DNA from: Siphonodentalium dalli
Taxonomy: Eukaryota; Mollusca; Scaphopoda; Gadilida; Siphonodentaliidae
Reading direction: 5' to 3'
NCBI GenBank assembly: GCA_032622095.1
Contig: CP136061.1
Coordinates: 64,667,127 to 64,731,126 of the forward strand
DNA: 64,000 nucleotides
The notes below the pieces were generated by a model that saw only the letters and a list, made by a program, of their open reading frames with translations, was not told where the DNA came from and ran no database searches. A program made the translations under genes and the position numbers. Below, piece by piece: positions 57,670-64,000 of this stretch; positions within the stretch are counted from its first letter, which is position 1, and the number at the start of each line of letters is the position of its first letter.

Positions 57670-59074
57670 CTCAAATTGAATGAAGTACTGATGCCATTCG
57701 TACCAAGAGGGAAAATAAATTATCCAGTATGTCTGAAGGCCAAAATGTTAGAACTTGAAAAATTGAAGAACTTCAATATGTATATGGAAATTGAAGATTC
57801 AGGATATTTGGGCCCGCCTTGTTGCACGCAGATTTGAGGAGGATTTTGACATAAAAAAAAGACTCACCAAAGAGATTATTTATTGGACTAGCAGTAAACC
57901 AGCAATGGAAAGTGAAAACCATGATATCAAATCAGCATTTCTGCCAGTAAATATGTTAGGGAGAGATGTTTTCATTACTCCTCCCAAGGAAGCAAACTGT
58001 GGTTGAAAAATATGTAGGCTGAAGAAATGCTTATATGGCTTAAATGATGTGGTGAGACAGTTTGATCAAAGTGTAGTTATTGAACTATCTAGTCTTTGTT
58101 GTGAGAAGTCATCATTGAATCATTCATTATCATTATTCATAAAAAGGGATTGAAAAGGACGGATTCAAGGACTGTTAGGAAGTCATGTAGATGACTTCGT
58201 ACATAAAGGAAATGAAACATTTGATTCATCAGTTATGAGTGGTTTGAGAAAACAATTTCCTGCTGGAAAGGAAGATGAAATAAACTTCTCATACGGTTTC
58301 GGCATTGAACAAAGTGAGCAGGGAATTCTGTTGAATCAGAATAATTATGTGGATGGTATAAAGACTGTAAAAATATCACCTGAAAGATCATTGCACAAGA
58401 ACGATGAATTGACCCCTTCAGAATACACAGATTTGCAATCAATTGTGGGCAGCTTAAACTGGATGGTCCAAGATGCAAGACCTGATTTTGTATTTGATCT
58501 CATCAAAATGAGTACCAAAGTAGAGGATTTGATGAGATCTAATAAAGTGTTAGGAAAACTAAAGACTGAAGCTAAAATATTCTTCCCTTACATTGGACAT
58601 CATTTGGAAGATATATGGAAGTTACTACTTTTCACTGAGGATGCAGCCTATGCCAATTTCCCTGATGGAGTAAGCAGTTTGATGGCTCATTTCTATTCAC
58701 TGCAAACAATGATGTACTATCTCTTCCTATTTCATGGAAATGTCAAAAAAATAAGAGAGGTTCGGTCTACATTAGCGGCTGAAATCATGAGTCGGCAGGA
58801 GGGAATAGATAAAGCAATCTATGCACAACAGATTCTGTCAGAAATGTGCAACAAAAGAGAACTGACATTCTCAATCAACTACCCGTCTTATTGATGACAA
58901 ACATTTAAGTATTAAACTGGGTGCAAATAAACAGTCGTTGGAGAGAAAAGAAATTGAAACTGTGAGATGGTGTACTGGAATGGAGCAGTTAGCGAACTGT
59001 CTCACTAAGAGAGGAACTTCAGAAGCTCAATTACTTGCAGCTTTTCATCGAGGGAAGGTTGCAATGGATATGTA
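57670..59074 (+). pseudogene. Ty1/copia-type pol remnant (RT-RNase H)
   Basis: It starts abruptly beside B2 with KLNEVLMPFVPRGK, breaks at a TGA (57835), then resumes as ARLVARRFEEDFDI, DIKSAFLPV, KKCLYGLND, LGSHVDDFVH (the copia-type Y/H-VDD box) and LTPSEYTDLQSIVGSLNWM. It ends, after a frameshift near 58894, in DDKHLSIKLGANKQ and MEQLANCLTKRG. Two in-frame stops lie at 58004 and 58151. Integrase, protease and gag are absent and no LTR pair was found. GalEa-like copia lineages occur in aquatic animals; the exact clade is not settled here. Confidence 0.85.
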
Positions 59075-59750
59075 GATCAAATCAACGATAATTGATTCTA
59101 ACAGATGTACACTGTCAATAAGTTCTATATTTGTACGGTTTTAATGAAAAGTGGAAAAAGACTAAATACACGTATGCAATGGATCGATCGCGCACATTCA
59201 GCAATATCATCATATCGCACCGATTAGCCAAAATACCCCATAACGGGAAATTGTATAGGACCACTGCTTGACCTGATTACGTCAGTCAGATCCCGGTCTA
59301 AAAATAATCGGTGACAGATATCACTTTGAGTGCAGCCTTTATCTAAAGTTGTTAATCTATTTTATTACATGATCCTACCCTTATTCCATCGATAAACCCA
59401 TTCTATAAATTGTGATATTAAACGTTCGTTTAATAACAGGAAATAATGCCAGGTGACCTTTGACTTCCAGTTTGTTGTCTGTTTACATTCCGTATGATGC
59501 GTCTCAAAATACTATGGCTTCCAATTTTTTTCCAACAAAACTCTAACGAATGAAGAGTTTGAAAAGTTATTTCATTAAATGTGTGAGTCTTTATTTATCT
59601 GCGACTATTTCTTTACGCCGGCAAACAATGCATAGTTACGTGAAACGTCATCACAGGCCTTTAGAAGCCGATGTTAGTTTGCACATCCCATTTGTTGATT
59701 TAAGTATGTTTAATCGAGGTTTTGGATATGCAATAAATAGAATCAACAAC
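59075..59750. other. No gene recognised; possible copia 3' flank
   Basis: Sequence after the copia stop. A 3' LTR could lie here, but with no left copy it cannot be identified. The frame at 59550 has no domain. Confidence 0.4.
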
Positions 59751-59753
59751 TCT

Positions 59754-59870
59754 TCCCCAGTTTATAGCGGAATTTACAAAACTCGTCCAAAAATTAGGTC
59801 TGGACCTCGCCAAAGGCTCGACCAGACCTAATTTACTGTACTCGTTTTATAATTCCGCTATAAACGGGGG
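59754..59870. repeat. 117 bp hairpin element
   Basis: CCCCAGTTTATAGCGGAATT pairs with AATTCCGCTATAAACGGGG, and AATTAGGTCTGG pairs with CCAGACCTAATT, around a short CCTCGCCAAAGGCTCG centre. A few bulges break the stem. A foldback MITE is the simplest reading. Confidence 0.75.
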
Positions 59871-60009
59871 ACTCATTGTAGATCCTCTATATGTATTATC
59901 GCTAAGATAATACAAAACACTTGTAATATCACATCGGGGACAGTACCGGTATGTGATGTCTCACTGATAAGATAACATATTACCAATCCTAAATAATAAT
60001 AATAATAAA

Positions 60010-60712
60010 AGGTCAGCTGACCACAGTGTCCCCCGAAAAAGTGGCAAGTCGATGCCGCATTGTTAAAGAATTTTTTTTGAAATTTTGAAATGTTGAAATT
60101 TTCTAAGTCGAAAAGGGTTAATAACTCCGTAAAAAAATCATTTTTCCGTCCTCTATATACATGTTGCACATCTCCAATATGTGGATAACAATACTCTGAA
60201 GTTTCAAATATCTACAATCAAAACTGTAGGAGGAGTTGATTACACCATGAAGGTACCCTCATACAGAAAATTATAAAAAATGTTGAAATTTTCTAAGTCG
60301 AAAAGGGTTAATAACTCTGTCAAAAAATAATTTTTCCGTCATCTATATACATGTTGCACATCTTCAATATATGGGCAACAATATTCTGAAGTTTCAAATC
60401 TCTAGGATGAAAACTGTGGGAGGAGTTGATTACACCATGAAGGTACCCTCATACTGAAAATTATAAAAAATGTTGAAATTTTCTAAGTCGAAAAGGGTTA
60501 ATAACTCTGTCAAAAAATAATTTTTCCGTCATCTATATACATGTTGCACATCTTCAATATATGGGCAACAATATTCTGAAGTTTCAAATCTCTGGGATGA
60601 AATCTGTAGGAGGAGATGATTACACCATGAAGGTACTCAAAAGTGTGACGGACGGACGGACGGACCCCGTTTCTATAGTCCCCCAAAAATAAATTTTTCG
60701 AGGGACAATAAA
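60010..60712 (+). mobile_element. Tandem-core element with three ~189 bp units
   Basis: Head GGTCAGCTGACCACAGTGTC then CCCCGAAAAAGTGG; three units starting at about 60094, 60282 and 60472 (GTTGAAATTTTCTAAGTCG ... GATTACACCATGAAGG); tail GACGGACGGACGGAC, then TAGTCCCCCAAAAAT and TTTTTCGAGGGACAAT. The architecture parallels the 160 bp elements but the sequence differs. Older fragments lie at 2035, 4918 and 23690. Confidence 0.7.
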
Positions 60713-60733
60713 AATAATTATTTATTTGATATA

Positions 60734-62313
60734 CCGTACCGGCCGGTGGATAAATCGCATCGTTGGATAAGTCGCATTGAATTTTGAAGCTTAAAATGTT
60801 GCCTTTTGGCTCTTTCTGTTGTATACGTCGCACCTATTTCAGTGGCTTGTAAGGGAACATCAAAATGACAGATTTACCTGGATTTAGAGTTATTTAGAGC
60901 AGAGGAAGCATTTTTTTAAAATAGAATTTATCACAGACGTAAAAATGAATGAACATTCCACCAATGCTTCCGGTATTCCCAATGTGATTTGGGGGAATTC
61001 CCAAGCAGGGGAGATAACATTGGTTCATTTTCATTAGGAGTGTGTGGGAACATGGATTATAAAAATTATTATTTTGACTTGAATGATGTTTGGACTAACT
61101 CTGGGTGGTTGAGAGTAAAATCAATGTATTAATTAACATTTATTCATCATCATTTCAACTTGTATAACATGTGTATAACTAAATATAAATAAAACAGAAA
61201 CATTTGACTTCACTTTCACAAGTTCAGGCCAGAATGCAGCTTTGCCGCGATTTGCTCGTTTGTCTCTACGCATGGCAAAAATCATATCTTTCTTTTTGAG
61301 CCAGTCCCTGATTATTTTCTCGCTAACACCAAACTCTCGTTCTGCGGGCCGATTACCATGTTCATTTGCGAATTTTATCACTTTCAACTTGTATGAACTT
61401 TCGTAACTAAGTTAGACGTTTCCTTTTGATGCCACGTTTATCCATTTTGAATTCGAAGAAAACTGATAGGTATAATGAAGCACGATGTCGTTTGAATAGT
61501 TTTAAGGTATGAGGAAAGACACAAAATATCCTATCATTTATAGGAATATAAAACTGAGACTCGGCTTACTGTTGTTTTAGGATAATGGCCTCGTTAATTT
61601 AGTTGTCGCCTAATTGTTGCAAAGCATGAATGAAAACGCTTTGGCCTAATAGTGATGCAATGCACTCTTCAGTATTAAGTGTCAACTATTCAACGTGGGG
61701 ATTAAATGTTATGCGTACACGGTACAGCATAAAATAATGTTTATGTAATTTCAACAGGAGTTCGCGGCTTCGCACATAAGCCTCATTAAAATATGAGAAC
61801 ACGCTGTCCAGACATGCATTTAGAGTATTTAGGGCTTTTATTATGCTCATTCCAGGGCATTAAATAAACATTCCGATGTGACGTCATCTGCTAGAAGTTT
61901 GCAGACATCAAAGAGATCATACCGCAGTCATTGAATGTGGGTCACTCATGCACGTGTTACACAGTCAGGTCAAGGTCGCCCACTGTTTGTGAATTTGCTG
62001 CTGTTTATAATTGCAGTTGAATTCTTAGATATTAATACATATAATACGATATATATGTTTTAAATGTCGGACAGGCAATAAAATAAAGACAAAGTACATA
62101 TGAGGATGGGGTATTTATTTATTTTTTGTATACCGAATTGTATTATTTTATCGCGTTGCATTTTGTCCCGTTATTTACCTGTGATCGCAGTTGATTCCTC
62201 AAAATTCGGCTGAAAATATGCCCCTCATTGACTTACCGATCTATAAGTCGCAGGAGGATTTTAATAGGGCAAATTGGGTTAAAAAGATGCGACTTATCCA
62301 CCGGCCGGTACGG
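60734..62313. mobile_element. pogo-like DNA transposon, 1580 bp, non-autonomous
   Basis: The 28 bp terminal inverted repeats start CCGTACCGGCCGGTGGATAA, continue RTCGCATC, differ at one base, and are flanked by TA on each side (60732-60733 and 62314-62315). The motif GTCGCA with nearby TATAA or GATAA recurs just inside both ends (about 60760, 60825, 62238) and may be transposase binding sites. TA target choice plus the HTH fragment at 61.2-61.4 kb fit the Tc1/mariner-pogo group. The catalytic DDE domain is absent. Confidence 0.85.
61190..61445 (-). pseudogene. pogo/Tigger-like transposase N-terminus, broken
   Basis: An ATG at 61445 gives MDKRGIKRKRLT and stops. One base out of register the frame goes on as YESSYKLKVIKFANEHGN, REFGVSEKIIRDWLKKKD and RANRGKAAFWPELVKVKS, a helix-turn-helix of the psq/brinker/CENP-B type found at the start of pogo-like transposases. 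After that it runs into unrelated sequence without DDE motifs. So there is a frameshift near 61.40 kb and an internal deletion. Confidence 0.75.
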
Positions 62314-62329
62314 TACCGTAAAACCACAC

Positions 62330-62790
62330 ATGCGCTCTAAAAGGGTTTACAAAGTGCTATAAAATAGTTACATACAAGTAATCTAAAATAAATAGATTAT
62401 TTAATAGTCGCTTCTGAATATCATGAAATTAGGCAGCCAGGCAGAACATAACTGAGAATTTTGTACGTGCCAATAAATTATCTTTAAGACTTTTGGCTGT
62501 TTCTGGAACTGATACTGATCCAAGAGCAGCCACTCTATGCAGGCTAGCACATAACGAGCCAGATAGTCACTGCCATCCGAGAATCACTGTTGTTTGAGTG
62601 GGTGCTAACACAGTTTTACAGGCAGACATGCAAGTTATATTCCTTGATGTTCCTTAATGTTCAGATTCATCTAGTCTTAATGTTCCAGGAGTCTGATCAC
62701 TAAGGTTTTGTGGTGGAACATCTACCGAACATTACTAGAACATCAAATAGGTGTTCGAGTTTGGTAAGGAATAATATACCAAAAATTAAT
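62330..62790. other. No feature recognised
   Basis: Short AT-rich stretch after the pogo-like element and before the dispersed repeat; no frame, hairpin or repeat partner that I can support. Confidence 0.45.
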
Positions 62791-62804
62791 TCAACAGTTC
62801 AAAT

Positions 62805-62990
62805 AGCTTCTGCTATAGAGGTGGTTGAATGAAATTGGGGGGGGGGGGGGGGGAGCTGGGGACAAAATATTAAGCCTAGTCTTGCCCCTATTTGACTATA
62901 GTGGGCACTTTTGAACAAATCTGAATCCCAAACCTCTGACGATCATCTCTAACAAAGTTGAACCATATAGATCTCACAGTTCCAGAAAAT
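62805..62990. repeat. Dispersed ~175 bp repeat (copy 5)
   Basis: TCTGCTATAGAGGTGGT, an 18-20 G run, CTTGCCCCTATTTGACTATA and CACAGTTCCAGAAAA align with the copies at 45690 and 46317. Here no EGF exon follows, so the repeat is independent of the EGF gene. Confidence 0.65.
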
Positions 62991-63109
62991 AACGAGAGGC
63001 CGATCACGATCGGCAGATGTTTAACCCATACATTGGCGATAGTGATCAGCTATTTTCAGTTTGAACGTGAAAATCCATAAGCCATAGTCTTGTCAAGATA
63101 CATCCTAAG

Positions 63110-63545
63110 TATTGATGAGTAGAAATAAGAACATTCTGCAGAAAAGAATCTGCACACAGGTATGAACAGATAGAATCAAGATTATCCAAGCAAGAAAAGA
63201 ATCTGCACACAGGTATTATTAAACATGTAGAATCAAGATTATCCAAGCAAGATGATCAAGAATATCCAAGCAAGACAAGAATCTTCACATATGTATGAAC
63301 AGGTAGGATCAGGATTATCCAAGCATGACAAGAATCTGCACACAGGTATTAACATGTAGAATCAAGAATATCCAAGCAAGGGGATCAAGAATATCCAAGC
63401 AAGATAAGAATCTGCACACAGGTATTAACATGTAGAATCAAGAATATCCAAGCAAGAGGATCAAGAATATCCAAGCAAGACAAGAATCTGCACACAGGTA
63501 TTAACATGTAGAATCAAGAATATCCAAGCAAGAGTGATCAAGTGT
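63110..63545. repeat. Minisatellite of ~75-80 bp units
   Basis: Units contain AAGAATCTGCACACAGGTAT, TAACATGTAGAATCAAGA and one or two copies of ATATCCAAGCAAG. Five to six units are visible; later ones gain an extra GATCAAGAATATCCAAGCAA block, giving a nested structure. No coding frame persists through it. Confidence 0.8.
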
Positions 63546-64000
63546 TCTCTGCAAAATATCCTTATAGATCTCAGTTGTGCAGCTTTCTCTGGTAGTTACG
63601 TGTTAGGTTGTGATGTGTTTGGTCTGATGACAGATGCCTAAATAGCCTTTGCATTGAAAGTGGCTGACTGGCTGGCTCTTGTGATAACAAACAAATCATT
63701 CTCTACATGGCAGATGACACGAAGTGATTAAAAACATATCACTTTGTTTCATTTATCAACAGGCAACAGTTTCTAAAATCTGACCCATGTCTCATTAATT
63801 TTCCCAATTGGCAGTTAGTTTAGAAAATTCCAGAGAGGATATACATATAAAATCAGAAGTTATGGAATTCTCTTTAAATTTAAATTGATCAAATAACTGA
63901 ACCCCAGTTGCATAAAGACACTTAAATCTCATGATTAGCTAAATGATTTTAGCAATGTTCAAAAGCCCATTTTGGTAACATAACCTACAAAACCCTTTAT
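63546..64000. other. No feature recognised
   Basis: End of the window, AT-rich, without frames, hairpins or repeat partners that I can support. Confidence 0.45.

Noticed and set aside
59075-59550. 3' LTR of the copia remnant
   Set aside because: No left copy or TG...CA boundaries could be matched, so an LTR cannot be supported.

Overview
The window is an AT-rich eukaryotic genome segment with no operons, no bacterial-type gene packing and almost no long open frames. It most likely comes from a marine invertebrate, probably a bivalve or other mollusc. This rests on three things: phase-1 EGF-like exons, tandem-core elements of a kind I associate from memory with bivalve 'pearl'/Helentron-type elements, and an SGNH-bearing Ngaro-like retrotransposon. 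The species cannot be fixed from sequence alone. Nearly everything present is either a module of a duplicated EGF-domain gene on the minus strand or a mobile element and its debris.

1-28 kb: a mosaic of segmental duplications carrying twelve minus-strand EGF-like exons of four subtypes. Most have canonical splice sites, all have phase 1-1 ends, and read in transcription order they show a recurring cassette. Copies relate as follows: 437-3320 with 3322-6213 (tandem); 1-2490 with 21650-24146; 6470-8690 with 16032-18200; 8515-13400 with 24148-28440. Several exons are already broken (nonsense codon, lost donor, truncated half-exons). Between them sit long ~155-163 bp tandem arrays framed by a fixed head and a hairpin tail, each array being one transposon-like element (52-1149, 12135-15238, 18796-21262, 21700-22800, and 27301-31860, which lacks the tail).

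31.8-49 kb: a degenerate GT-rich minisatellite; a GC-richer island (34.2-38.2 kb) of decayed minus-strand frames with a ~590 bp tandem duplication; a 1005 bp tandem duplication inside an inverted-repeat element (38.5-40.9 kb); a nested inverted-repeat structure (41.2-44.9 kb); two more EGF exons (46.0 and 46.7 kb), one frameshifted; a further tandem-core element ending at 48.0 kb; and a palindromic 'TCCTAATTAGGAGATA' array.

49.7-51.9 kb: two foldback elements, one with a 9 bp target-site duplication, then sequence without genes.

51.97-57.67 kb: the best-preserved unit. It is an Ngaro-like tyrosine-recombinase retrotransposon with split direct repeats A1-ORFs-B1-A2-B2. It encodes a gag-like protein, a reverse transcriptase (internally deleted before RNase H), a tyrosine recombinase with its catalytic residues, and an SGNH hydrolase. 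The gag-like and RT frames are one open frame interrupted by a single UGA.

57.67-64 kb: a decayed Ty1/copia pol remnant, a hairpin element, a three-unit ~189 bp tandem repeat element, a 1580 bp pogo-like DNA transposon with TA duplications and a broken HTH transposase start, a ~75 bp minisatellite and unassigned flanks. No tRNA, rRNA or CRISPR was seen.
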